A DNA stretch of 64,000 bases from Cliona cf. orientalis (lineage: Eukaryota; Porifera; Demospongiae; Clionaida; Clionaidae). The DNA lies in contig OZ005691.1 of NCBI GenBank assembly GCA_963930775.1, positions 6,693,000 through 6,756,999 of the forward strand. Reading direction: 5' to 3'. Below, one piece after another: positions 44,764-55,610 of this stretch (within the stretch, counting starts at the first letter, position 1; each line of letters opens with the position of its first letter). The notes beneath the pieces were generated by a model. It did not search any database and was not told where the DNA came from. It saw only the letters and a list, made by a program, of their open reading frames with translations. Made by a program: the position numbers and the translations under genes.

Positions 44764-47700
44764 ATTGGAGAGCTATTCCTGCAAGATGGCAGGTAACGAT
44801 AAGAAGCTCTATAAACAGCTAAGTCACCAAGACAGTCATGGATCTTCAAATCTCCAGGCCTTGTCTCCTCCACAGACATTTGTTGGCTCTCCTTTAGTAA
44901 CCACAGGCAGTCCCCTTTCTCCCACGACTGTTCCCACTGTCCTTATTCGTACTATAAGCGGCAGTAGTACTCATAGTCAAGGGGAGTGTTGCAGGCCGCA
45001 GTTCTGTGATACTATCAGCAACAAGACCCTATTTTATCTACAGTCCACTCTCACTGCCTCGTATCAGCCTGATTATGACTTCAGTGATGCAAAGTCAGAA
45101 GAATTTAGTCGAGTTCCAAGTGTAAAGTGGGTAATGGATGCTGTGAGGTCTAACTTATCAGCTGCTGCTGGAGAACTATTCTCTGCTCTTGAAGGAGAGC
45201 TCTGGGCAGCCGTTGATAAGGAGATAAAACTCTCTGAATGTGATATATATAGGTAATAAAAGGGTACTGTTCGATCAACATAAAGCAAAGATTAAGCAAT
45301 AAGGGTAGTGAATTTAAATCCCCAAACAGGAAGATACCGGTACACTAAAACTAATACTGTGCTCAAGAGATCATAAAACCCTTGTATAGAGTGTTTTGGG
45401 GACCTGAAGACTTGAATGATCACCATTGAAACCCCTCCTGGTAGTGATGTTAGATAGTTTGGATTTCTAGTTGTGGTCTACTGTAGTTAAAAATTCAACT
45501 TTCGTTGTACAAGTGATTGTGAAAGCATAATATTATTATCATTTACTGCGTGATAGTGATTGCTCAATTTTCTTTACATGCATACTAAATGTAGCTACAA
45601 CCCTGATCTGGAGTCAGATCCATTTGCAGAAGAAGGCACACTGTGGTCTTTCAACTACTTTTTTTATAACAAGAAGTTAAAAAGGATCCTGTTCTTCTCT
45701 TGCCACGCCCGCAGGTATTAATATAATTATTATAATCAGTCATTATTAGTATTAATTTGGTGGTTGGGACCCAAATCACCATTGTACAAAGTTGGCTTTG
45801 GTGAAGTAGTATGGGATCGCCGTGTCTATGATGTGCACTAAGAAGAACTGAGAAATAGAGACCTCTAAGTGACCAATCAGATCACAGTATTTGTTACAAC
45901 TATTATTACAAAATGCAAATTAATTTTTTGGCAATTTAGATTTTCTGATATTATTATGATCAGGAGCACGTGAAGGGAAGGAGCATGTAAGTCACATAAT
46001 GTAGGGATTGGTATGTTATGCAGTATTTTGATTATGCAATTATGCAAATTTTATCAAAATCATACAATTAAAAATCACAAAAATTAATAAGCATGTGCAT
46101 TACATACGTTGTGCAATAGAGAGGCCGGCTGAGGCGTGCGCCACAAACACGTGGTGATCAATATGGCATGTGATCGATCCACTAGTAAGCGCTGAGTCTG
46201 TTTAGCTGAACAGTACAACAAATTTGAGTCTGGAAGGAGCCAGAGAGAAGTACGCTGCTGATATTCACGGATTACTGATGAATATTTTCAGCATTAATCA
46301 CCTCTACCAAGCCTCTACTAGAGCAGGTAGTTTCGTGTCCAGACCCTACCCTCGAGGGTGGAGTCTGGCTCATGGCATTATTGCATAACTAAAAATCGCA
46401 TATTACTTTTAACTAAAAAATTGCATAAGTTTTACCTCACATAACATACCAATCTTACGGTATACAGCAGTAATACCAAAAATAAAATATTTAGCAGATG
46501 CTTATTCCTGCTAATGAGAAAAACTTTTGACTGATAATTTACTCATTTTTTGATAATTTCTAGATGTATGCCCCTTCCCTTCATGTGCTCCTGTTATGAT
46601 ACATGTACATCATGCTTGCAACTCGAGGTGACCATGGCAGTATTGACTACTCTATAGCCTAATCTCAAGATTTGACAATTTTATACTGACTAGATCCCCC
46701 CCCCCCCCCCCCCCTTGTGCAGCATGCATGCATGGGGGATAGTCAGGTGGGGTATGACATAAAAAACTTGAGCAGGTGTGCAGTCAGTCAATCTCATAAC
46801 AGAGGTCACTTTGGGTGTACAATAGCTTATATTATTATACAGGTGTATAGTTATTTCAAAAGGGGAGTGTGGGGTGATGCTGGAGAGAGTCCATAGTGCA
46901 GATGGGGCTTATTAACAGGTGATTTCCTATTTGTTTATTGGGCTTAGAAAAGTTTCTCATGGGACTTACCAGAGTAAGGACTAATTGCATTATTATTGTG
47001 CCCCTGTACCACCATCTAGAGAGTATAGTATGGCAACTGAATATCACCCACTCATTTATTTCAAGTGTTTGTTGATAAAATTGAAATATTATAAGTTGTT
47101 AGATGTTACCTAGGTCAGAATATTCTCCAATACAGAGGAACATCAGTCTCAAACAGGTTCATGTTAGTACAGTAACACTGTGTGCAACATGCTCAGTATA
47201 AAAGAATAGGTACTAAATTTCTATGTCAACATCTAACAAGTCAGTTATATGGCAGTCACTGTCAATACAAGACAGATGCCTGCCATATAACTATAAACTA
47301 TATTATTATTATTTGTTGTAAGTTACTAAGCAACCAAGTACAGTAGAGTAGTGTTCAAGAGTTTTATAGAACTGGTTGTTGAGCAGTCACCCAGAGTACA
47401 TGCCATACACTCTAGCCACAATCCAATTAGGTGTGCAGGATTACATAATCCTACATTACCAACAGTGCTAGATACAACAAAATAGTTATCTGTCAGTGAG
47501 TGAGCAATATGAGCCCTTGCAGGGCTCATATTGCTCACTCACTGACAGATAACTATTATTTGTTAGATGTTACCTAGGTAACTAGTGACAGAATATTCTC
47601 CAATACAGAGCAACATCAATAAAACAGGTTCATGTTAGTGTACACAGTGACACTGTGGGCAACATGCTCAATGTAAAAGAATAGGACTAATTAAATTCCT

Positions 47701-48390
47701 ATGTCAACATCTAACAAGTCAGTTATATGGCAGCCACTGTCTTGTATTGGCCCTTTGGGCCAATACAAGACAGATGCCTGCCATGTAACTATAACGTGCA
47801 TTGTTGACACATTTGTGGTCAGCAAGGTATCAGTTGTGTTAGGGCACCCCTATGGCCTGATATAAGACCCACCATTTCACAATTTAAAAATATTCTTCAC
47901 AAAAAAATTAATGTGCATGTACATTTATGGTCATAACTGTGAGCTTTTCTTGAGTTTGGGGAAGTTGAAAGAGTATGTTGAAATACCTCGTACTTGGTGA
48001 TGTCGTAAGAGGAGTGTATTCTGTGTATGTAACATCAAAGCTGTTGTCTTAAGTGTAACATTGACAGTCTTGATAAGTCCTCGATACTATTACTTTTTTA
48101 GTGCAGTATATTCATAGTTTGTGTTTATGTTGATAGCATTTGGAATTCATAGCATGACGTTTAATCTCCTGTTAATACTGTTTCCAAGAATATTATATCA
48201 ACAGTATTACCAGAAATAGTTGGTGTTATTGACTATCATAGTTGTTTAACTTACATTTGCTATGTTGATGCATTTGCACCTATTATGTAGCCCTTCTGTA
48301 GAGTCAGGAGATATTGAAGAACAGCTGGAAGATGTAACAGAAGATATGGAGTTTGACCCTCAGCAACAAAGTGATTATTCATCTGGTTAG
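44764..48390 (+). CDS. MAF1: MAF1, repressor of RNA polymerase III (first exon not found)
   Basis: Exons 44764-45252, 45595-45714 and 48291-48390 join in phase (2, 2) and give about 235 residues up to TAG. MAF1 binds RNA polymerase III and shuts down tRNA and 5S transcription when TOR signalling is low. Diagnostic blocks are [10 protein letters not shown] (box A), [42 protein letters not shown] and [19 protein letters not shown] (box C). The linker between boxes A and B is Ser/Thr/Pro-rich, the region phosphorylated in other species. The C terminus is acidic ([16 protein letters not shown]), as in vertebrates. The first exon should supply about 25-30 residues and end with two bases of an Arg codon. 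The gene is convergent with the bZIP gene. Confidence 0.93.
45961..46593. mobile_element. 633-bp element with 26-bp inverted ends and a target duplication
   Basis: The ends CAGGAGCACGTGAAGGGAAGGAGCAT and, inverted, CAGGAGCACATGAAGGGAAGGGGCAT differ at two positions. TTATGAT lies directly outside both ends, a clean target-site duplication. A second inverted pair (TTGGTATGTTATG near 46013 and CATAACATACCAA near 46440) lies inside. No coding frame. It occupies the large last MAF1 intron. A hAT-like class is possible from the duplication length but unproven. Confidence 0.8.
47095..47795. repeat. Pair of ~220-bp direct repeats with fold-back insertions
   Basis: Bases 47095-47300 and 47560-47795 are similar, each holding TTGTTAGATGTTACCTAGGT ... 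AACATCTAACAAGTCAGTTATATGGCAG, where the first and last words are themselves inverted repeats. Between and within them lie two palindromes: 47481-47557 (37-bp arms, 3-nt loop) and 47737-47773 (17-bp arms, TTT loop). The second palindrome is absent from the left copy, where only one arm is present. Confidence 0.8.
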
Positions 48391-49683
48391 CTAAGTCTTA
48401 GAGTGTACCTAATAGAGTCAATGGAAATGTGCAAGGACACCTGTAGTGGGTATAATGTGTATGCTTATTGCTGTGCAACAGCTATTATACTGCTAAACTT
48501 GCACAACCAAGAACAACTGCTTCCTCACAAGTGGGAGAGGTCTGGTATGGGATAGAAGAGCACTAGACTAAGAGTAGGCCAGGGTAGATGGTGCATTCAA
48601 TATCTACTGGATTGCATAATAATTATTATGTAATTGGTTGACAGTATGACACTGTAGTATGTCAGTAATTAAAGGGGCATACCCTGGGACCTCCCTCAAC
48701 TATGGAATTCATGAGGGTGGAGAGTAATCCAGTAGCACAACCAGGGGGACTTACCCTGGGGCCAACCCACTCTCCCAGGCCCAGCATGTGCTATCCTCTG
48801 CTCTGTGAGGTGGGTGGTGACTGTGCTAGTTTGCTGCTGGGTATTCACTGGTCAATCCTCGTCTACAAGCTATTTTTAGAACATTTAATGATGTAATGTT
48901 TTGGCTCTATGTAGGGGGACCCCCTGGGGATCTTTCCGCTTGGGGAAGGGCTAGCTGACTCAGCACATTCCATTTTCCATTCCAGGTCTTTCTCAGGATT
49001 CCAAGTTCCCAGCTGAACTTTTAACCTTTTGAAAAGTGATACCTGTATATTATACATGCATCCTTCAGTCAGGTTTTGTGTCTTAGCATCATCATGTTGT
49101 GTACAATATCATTATTATTATTATTGTAGATGTGTGTACTGCATGTATTTAGTCTATTTTGCAGGCAATCTTTTTAATCCCGTGTGCTATTTTTGATCAT
49201 GTGTCTATAAAAGTCTACTGGTATATTAAAATTAAATAGGAGTATTATCAACAATTTGGTCCTCAAAACATTTTACTAGGAGCAATTAAATTTTTATTAG
49301 CAAAGACAAACTAGACAAATAAGAATGGAAATAATATACAAAACTGGAATGATATAAAAAAAAGAATGAGAAAACTATTTGATTAAAGTGAGTGAAGTAT
49401 TTTTAGCCACAGTTAAAAGACATAAGTACCAGTGCTGCATTATTCAATGACCAACAGGATTATCACACATAAACCACAATGACAAAGATTTTTTGGTTGA
49501 GTTTTTTCTTCATTTTTTTGTGGAAGGGTATTTTTGGCGGTTGGCCTTTTATGATAGTGATGTAGAACATGGTCCTAATGGGATATCTCCTGTTTTAGAT
49601 TACTGCTGGGTAACAAAAAAGTAGAACAGAAATTTATCACAGAAAGAAGCGAAGAGTCAAAGTTTGTGATAGGAAGCAGAAAT
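48391..49683. other. Convergent 3' region between MAF1 and the bZIP gene
   Basis: This presumably holds both 3' untranslated regions. A Maf-recognition-like site, AGCTGACTCAGCA (48953-48965), matches the 13-bp consensus TGCTGACTCAGCA at 12 positions. No other feature is recognised. Confidence 0.5.
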
Positions 49684-50478
49684 TCACACCTCTCCTCTCT
49701 CCAAAGCCTGTGCTCTCTTCTTCCACTGCTCCGATTCTCTTTCAAGAAGTTTACACCTCTCTGTCAATTGAGCTAGTTGTTGCCTTAGTGTGTCTCTTTC
49801 ATCTTCCAGTGCATTCTTTTGGGACACTCGGCGGACCCGCGAGTTGTAGGCGTAACCGCGATTCTTGAGAGTTCTTCGGCGCTTTTTCAGTTGCTTCACT
49901 ATATCCTCTGGCATATCACGACATATTCTATTCAGATCACGAGCGCTAAGGCTCACCAACTGTTCTTCCGTTAGTCCTTTAAGGTTCAAATCGCCAAGGT
50001 CAGCAGAATCGAAGTCTTGAAGGAAACCGCCCTCTGCACCATCATATGACACATCTGAACGAGGGCTGTAGGGCGAGGTGGGTAGGGGGCTCAAATTTGT
50101 TGACGTGACTTGGCATTCAGCGGCAGGGGTTGGAGGTTCAGAGAGCTGAAGCTGTTGTGGAGGAGTCGACTGCTGGTAAGGAGAAGACATCACAGGAACC
50201 GAGGTAATAGGTAGATTACTATAAGGCCAGCTACTTGGCGGGACGGGTGTATCCAAATAGTCCAGGAACTCGGCGGGTTCAATTTTTGGAACAGGAATGG
50301 AATCCTGTGGCTTCACTGGTCCGTTGACTGCACCGTGCGGATAGTGATGTGCGTGTGGGTTTTCTAGAACACCACCGTAGTCGTCAAAGCTAAAGTGTGA
50401 TAGCTGTCCAATGTCAAACTCAGCTCCAGGCACCTCGGCGAAGTACTCTTGCGAGATAGAAGGCATTCTTCTCTCCAT
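49684..50478 (-). CDS. Large-Maf-like bZIP transcription factor, single exon
   Basis: A 264-residue intronless frame. Residues about 1-165 are Pro/Ser/Thr-rich with acidic patches (FDDYGG, IEPAEFLDYLD), like the transactivation half of large Maf proteins. Residues about 169-197 form the extended homology region found only in Maf proteins (LTEEQLVSLSARDLNRICRD). The basic region follows (LKNRGYAYNSRVRRV, about 205-218), containing the Maf hallmark NRGYA, then a leucine zipper with heptad leucines and a further coiled stretch to the end. Human MAF/MAFB are 320-373 residues and also intronless in coding sequence. The Cys of the usual NRGYAQSCR motif is Ser here. ATG at 50478 is used; an upstream in-frame extension lacks an ATG. 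The protein would bind Maf recognition elements as a dimer in the nucleus. Confidence 0.9.
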   Translation of the reverse strand: MERRMPSISQEYFAEVPGAEFDIGQLSHFSFDDYGGVLENPHAHHYPHGAVNGPVKPQDSIPVPKIEPAEFLDYLDTPVPPSSWPYSNLPITSVPVMSSPYQQSTPPQQLQLSEPPTPAAECQVTSTNLSPLPTSPYSPRSDVSYDGAEGGFLQDFDSADLGDLNLKGLTEEQLVSLSARDLNRICRDMPEDIVKQLKKRRRTLKNRGYAYNSRVRRVSQKNALEDERDTLRQQLAQLTERCKLLERESEQWKKRAQALERGEV

Positions 50479-51681
50479 GAAATCGATTTGTACGGTGAAG
50501 ATCAGGCTGCACCGTTCTTTGTATGTTGCAAGGTATTGCAACCTAGTAGTGTAAAACTGAAAGAACTATTAATGGCGTGTCGTTTAAGCACTGTAACTCT
50601 ATTGCAGGCTAAGGTTTTGTGCAATACCATGCAGGCGAGTGCTTGCATCGATTTTATAGGAAGTCTGGTAGATGGATGACGCAATGTAGTCTAAAATTAG
50701 TATCAACTCTTACTATGGTCATAATGGTCATGCCACGTATCGCATATCCGCACTGTGGATATTGCACAATATTTGATTGACGTCTTGTGTACGTCTGGAT
50801 CAAAAGTATTTAGCCTCCTCTAGATCTTGGTGAATCACCAAAACTAAAAGCAGCTGGCATGGGGTGAGACACCAAGAGCGTATTAATACACTCTTGAATG
50901 GCTATACCTAGCCACAGAGGCCTCTGCTTGCAATCAGTGGCATGCAGGCCTCTGAGTCTAGAAAGTATTAAAATTTACCCATTGGCATCAAGGGTGTAGA
51001 CATATTAAATTTGTAATGTGTGTGTGGGGGGGGGGGGGGGGGGGGGGCTCAGCCCCCGAAGTTCCCCTGGTGTCTACACCTATGGCTATATAACAATCAT
51101 GTAACACCCCATTGGTGGTTCGATCCTTCAAAACATGCATACAAAAAATGCCTCTCTAAGTTACATCAATAGTACATGAGGAGGAATACTACTTAAGTAT
51201 CATGTGCTCCATTGAAATATGTGTGATGTGTTGGGGCTGGTATGCAAGTGTCTAGCTGCCCAGGTGGAACATCTAGTAGTGCTACCCTTTGTGATGTCAT
51301 CATCAAAGGAATGGAAATTATTACTGTAGGTCACATGTGAATCTTCAATTGAACAGAGCAGCCTTTGTTGCCAGGTGCAAGTTGAGATGAATGTTCCCAT
51401 GTGCAGACCATATGACTTGGGAGCTCCATAGTATGGCAAATGGGTATTATTGTTGCATGGACTATAAAATTATTATCAACCTCATACTATATAATATGCA
51501 TCTCACATACATAATATTATACTTTCAAGTGATCGATATAATATGCTTCATTGATGCTAAAGTCACAACAGATGGCCATGCTATCAACTGCCCTCCAATG
51601 CATGCACTTCTCCATAATAATTATGATATTAGTAAATAGGTATTAAATGGTGGTACATGTACTCCAGTTCTCTACTAGCTT
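50479..51681. promoter_or_regulatory. Upstream region of the bZIP gene
   Basis: The first ~300 bp are free of repeats and include a TTGACGTC word near 50777 and direct or inverted CATGCA words. Beyond 51020 lies a poly-G run (51027-51047) that continues into GCTCAGCCCCCGAAG, again the poly-G element type. No exon is recognised before about 51680. Confidence 0.35.
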
Positions 51682-52690
51682 AGCAGCTTGTTGCAGACAT
51701 AACTCATCAAAGCCATCAAGATGAAGCACTTGACAAACAATTAAGTGTCATTACCATGCCTAGTACAAACAAATCTTTCCCTGGCTGTTTAGTTGTGAAA
51801 CAGTGTTGACAGCCTTCAGAAATCTGTGTGGAGGTCCCATATGCAAAGGGTGTGCAGTGTTGCTTACAAACAATGTGTTTACTGTTGTAAAGTGTGTAAA
51901 GGAGCTAGGTGTAGAGTGAATGCTGAGAACATGCTTGATGATGTGTGTGACATAAAATCACATGGTTAACTACTGACTGATTACCATATTCAATAGATGG
52001 GTTGACAGTCACACCTGTGCAAGAAGTTGTGTTAGATGTTTCCAACTGGCCATACTTGAGACAATGCTATTCATTATTCAGCTGCTAGACTCAAATTTAG
52101 CAACTATGTGGAACATCGATTTAACTTACAGGTGCCTAGTTCAGTTCGTGGTTGGTAGTGATAATTAGATTCCTTGAAAGATTTTCCACCATAATAATTG
52201 TACATGTACTAATCATGATCAATGACATGAAATTGTATTTGTAGCTCTGTATGGTTGTAGTATATACCGTTTATAATTTAGAACACTATTATTAACTTTA
52301 CCCAGGAGCAAATATGTGCTCCTGCTTTACCACACACTTTTACAGTGATCAGCATAATTATTGTGCCAAAATTTCCTCAGCAGGTGGTCTAGTTGTCACC
52401 TTGCCTTCTTCATGGAAATGTGTACAGTCCCACATGCTAGATATGAAGCTGGCCTATCTTGTTTTTAATCAGGTGACAGAACAGGTATTCACTGAATATG
52501 GCTTTTATTTTGCTACTGTAGCTCATAATATGATTACTGCCAGGATCATATTTATAATACACAACAAGCTTAGCATCCTATTTCCAATTGGTAAAGTGGA
52601 TTTATTTGATGTAAAAGTATATTCTTGATTCAATGTAAATATTATTACCAGTAATACCAAGAGTGAATAATATCTACTCTTGGTAATATA

Positions 52691-52850
52691 TACCGCATAG
52701 CCGGAAATACTGGTAAAAATTAAATTAATCTCTGCCAAATGGCAGTTAGGCCCAAAATCGCTGTAACAGTTATAAAAAAGTAGTGGATTTATAGTTGATG
52801 GTTTGGGACCAGAACACCATATCATGCAAATAATTTTGGTGGTTTTGTAA
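52691..52850. mobile_element. TACCGTATAGCC-type MITE, diverged copy
   Basis: The left end reads TACCGCATAGCCGGAAATACTGG. Interior words CAAATGGCAGTTAGGCCCAAAATCGC and GTGGATTTATAGTTGATGGTTTGGGACC correspond to the AATTTGGCGGTTGA.CCCAAAATCGC order of the 56361 copy. The right end is lost. Confidence 0.6.
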
Positions 52851-53271
52851 TCATCAGACTAATAAAATTAATAACTATGATACCTTTGACCATTATTAGA
52901 TAATGCTAATTTGCCCTTATGTGGAACTGTAGTAGTAGAAAGGTATAGCCACTCTTTAATTCTATAACTTCAATTCAAGTACATGTATGTCCCTGGCCAC
53001 TGGAGCTAAAGCCTACTGTGATACTGAGAAGGCCATGAGCCAGTGACTATAATACATACCTTTAGGTCCTACTTGTAACAAACACTGTAATCTGATTGGT
53101 TAAACTGAAGTATCTATCTTTCATAGAAAATCATATAAGCTCTGTAGAAAATCATGTAAAATTCTTTAGATCCTAGTTGTAACAAATACTATTATCTGAT
53201 TGGTCAGGAGCAGGTATCTATTTCTCATAATTATAAACCTGTAAAAAGCTCATATAAACCTGTAAAAAATT

Positions 53272-53695
53272 GTTGCCTATGGTTAGGATTGTTGCTAGGC
53301 AGCAGTTTATATGTCAAGCCTATGGGCATTGTTGCTAGGATCTAAAGTTGTTAGACACTGTTTAGTCGGTTTCTACGTGATTTAGAAGACCTCAGGGCTC
53401 AGTAGAACCCTCGCTTCGCTCGGGATTCTACATAGAGCCCTTCGGTCTTCTAAATCACATAGAAACCTCCTAAACAGTGTCTAACTATTATGTAGAAAAT
53501 CATAAAAATTTTCTTGCCTATGGTTAGGGTTGTTGCTAGGCAGCAGTTTATGTGTCAAGCTTTTGGGCATTGTTGCTAGGATCTAAATATGTTAGACACT
53601 GTTTAATCGGTTTCTACATGATTTAGAAGACCTCAGGGCTCAGTAGAACCCTCGATTCACTCGGGATTCTATACAGAGCCCTTGGTCTTCTGAGC
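53272..53695. repeat. Fold-back repeat with a second partial copy
   Basis: GTTAGACACTGTTTAG...TTTCTACGTGATTTAGAAGACC at 53350 is answered by GGTCTTCTAAATCACATAGAAACCTCCTAAACAGTGTCTAAC ending at 53485, making a hairpin with about 50-bp imperfect arms. The left arm, preceded by CCTATGGTTAGG.TTGTTGCTAGGCAGCAGTTTAT, is repeated directly at about 53513-53690. Confidence 0.75.
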
Positions 53696-53878
53696 AAAAA
53701 TGCACTAGCTTTGCTAAGGGACCATTCCTGTATTGGGGAGATAACCTGGGATTCTTGAGTGCTGCCTTATAAATTTAATTTGTATATAGGTACTGTCACC
53801 CTACCTGGTGCAAGGGAATTCCCTGGGGAATATGTTGTTTGTCATGACAGATGCTAATTATTAACTCTTATGTGCCAG

Positions 53879-54677
53879 ATATTCATTATTGGACATTTTG
53901 CTTGAGATATCAAAATCAATTTCTACCACTATAGTATCTCTAAGAAGTGATCCAGTGGCACCATTGAGAGACCCAAGTACCATCCAACATCCACCTGTAA
54001 AGTATGTATGTTGCAAGAATTTGCAGGCCCAAACTGAGCAGCTTATCTAATCAATGAATCTCATTTAGTGGTTGCTAGGTGGGGCACGGCAACCATAATT
54101 ACCTGGGAAAGTCCCTGGGACTAACCCAGGGAATTCCCCTCATTGTGTAGGGACTCAGTGCAGGGGAGAACCCTCATGCAAAGGTGACAGTTTGAACTGC
54201 CACAAGTTCTCATACATGTAGTTGTCTGGTGATTGCCTTCTAGTACATGTACCTATTCTTTGGGGAAGGTCATGCAAGAGACCCATAATCCTGTAAGGTC
54301 ATTTGGATTGAAGGTGCATGTACAATTTGTACTCCTATTACTACCATAACTTAATACCAATACCTACTACCAAAGGCTTATGGGCTAATCAAGAGTTGGC
54401 TATGGTACTAGTACATGTGGGGATATCCACATCAAGTTGTGAGTGGCTTGAAATTTATCATAGCCTTTATGGGTGTTGCCTACAGGTGGTTGTTTCTTTG
54501 AGCCAAATGTCTGCTGTTGAGTTGGCTAGAGATATCTTCTCCTGCTACCAAGGCCCTTTAACAGAAGTTGTGAAACTTCTTAATAGGTATGAGAAAAACT
54601 GTTGTATATAGACTAATTGGTACTCTTCAATTTACTCGATCCGACACAGTCAAGAAACACCTGATGATGGAGATTGA
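53879..54677 (+). CDS. Unidentified protein, proposed last three exons
   Basis: Exons 53879-53996, 54486-54586 and 54650-54677 join in phase with good splice sites (ACCT|GTAAAG, TACAG|GTGG, ATAG|GTATGAG, CACAG|T) and end in TGA. The peptide contains LLDILLEISKSISTTIVSL, then VVVSLSQMSAVELARDIFS, YQGPLTEVVKLLN and an acidic end SQETPDDGD. It looks helical and protein-like, but I do not recognise the family. Upstream exons are unresolved. The gene would be convergent with SCCPDH. Chance open frames remain a possible explanation. Confidence 0.4.
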
Positions 54678-55610
54678 AGTATGATTTTGTGGCATCATGA
54701 CAAATACTTTAGGATATCTTTGTACATGTGTTCATGAGAGTGCATTTCTGCTAGCACTACCATTGGAGGTAAGCTAGGGCCTAAAGAGAGATTTTGATTG
54801 TTATGTAGGAAGTGTATCCATGCAGGGACACATTCCAACGCATAATATGCTAATTTGCCATTTTTATCTCATAATCTCATTGCTTCTAGTACTCCAGATA
54901 GACTAGAAGATAAGAGTAATTCTACTTTCTCTTATTCAAGTCCTATAACAGAGACTCCACAGTGAACATTTTTGTGCATCCTGCATGCATTCTACCTGGC
55001 CCAACTCTCAAATTATTTCCCTTTTCCAGGAGTAGAAAGTGTGACAAATTTATGTAGCAGCCTGCTTTAATTTGCATAATAATTGAGGGGAAAGAAAAAG
55101 CTACTACAAAGTATTGGTGGCCTATTATTTGTTAGATAGATACTATTCATCCCTTCATATAAATTTTTGTGCTGCACCAATTGAAGTGACCATTATGAAA
55201 CTCATTCCCCTCTTGGAAAAGGGGGATAAGAATATCTGGCTAGCAATGTTTTAAATTTATCTGTTCCTCTCTTATAAAAACGTGCACTAGCTTCATCACC
55301 TGATGGACACTTTGTAACTGGTCCATACAACATTGATGATAGCTAGGGTTGGTGATACAGGCAGTTGAGGTATCATCTTGTAAATCAACCACACATAATT
55401 AAATAATTATAGCTATGGACCATACAGATCTCCATCTACAATTATTTTGCATCAAGTTTCAAGAAGTTATTTTATACACACTCAATTCTTATCTAATCAA
55501 AAATATTACCAAAATTAATTACATACACAGTATATAGCATCAAAGGGACAAAATGGATTTATGTAGAGTAGTAGAACAGCACAACATTCTGCTATGACTA
55601 AAGCAATCAG
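54678..55610. other. Convergent 3' region, no feature recognised
   Basis: AT-rich sequence between the proposed unidentified gene and the SCCPDH stop. I see no exon, RNA gene or repeat. Confidence 0.4.

Larger units (their letters stand above)
51682..53878 (+). other. Possible exons of an unidentified gene, plus repeats
   Basis: Several open stretches with plausible splice borders appear on the plus strand at about 51684-51960, 52014-52132 and 52380-52470, the last giving peptide words such as SHMLDMKLAYLVFNQ. They may be earlier exons of the gene whose last exons are proposed at 53879-54677, but I could not join them in phase. A TACCGCATAGCCGG MITE copy (52691-52850) and a fold-back repeat (53272-53695) are also present. 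Confidence 0.25.

Noticed and set aside
50479-50541. N-terminal extension of the bZIP protein
   Set aside because: The upstream in-frame stretch has no ATG; the first ATG is at 50478 and the following residues are Maf-like.
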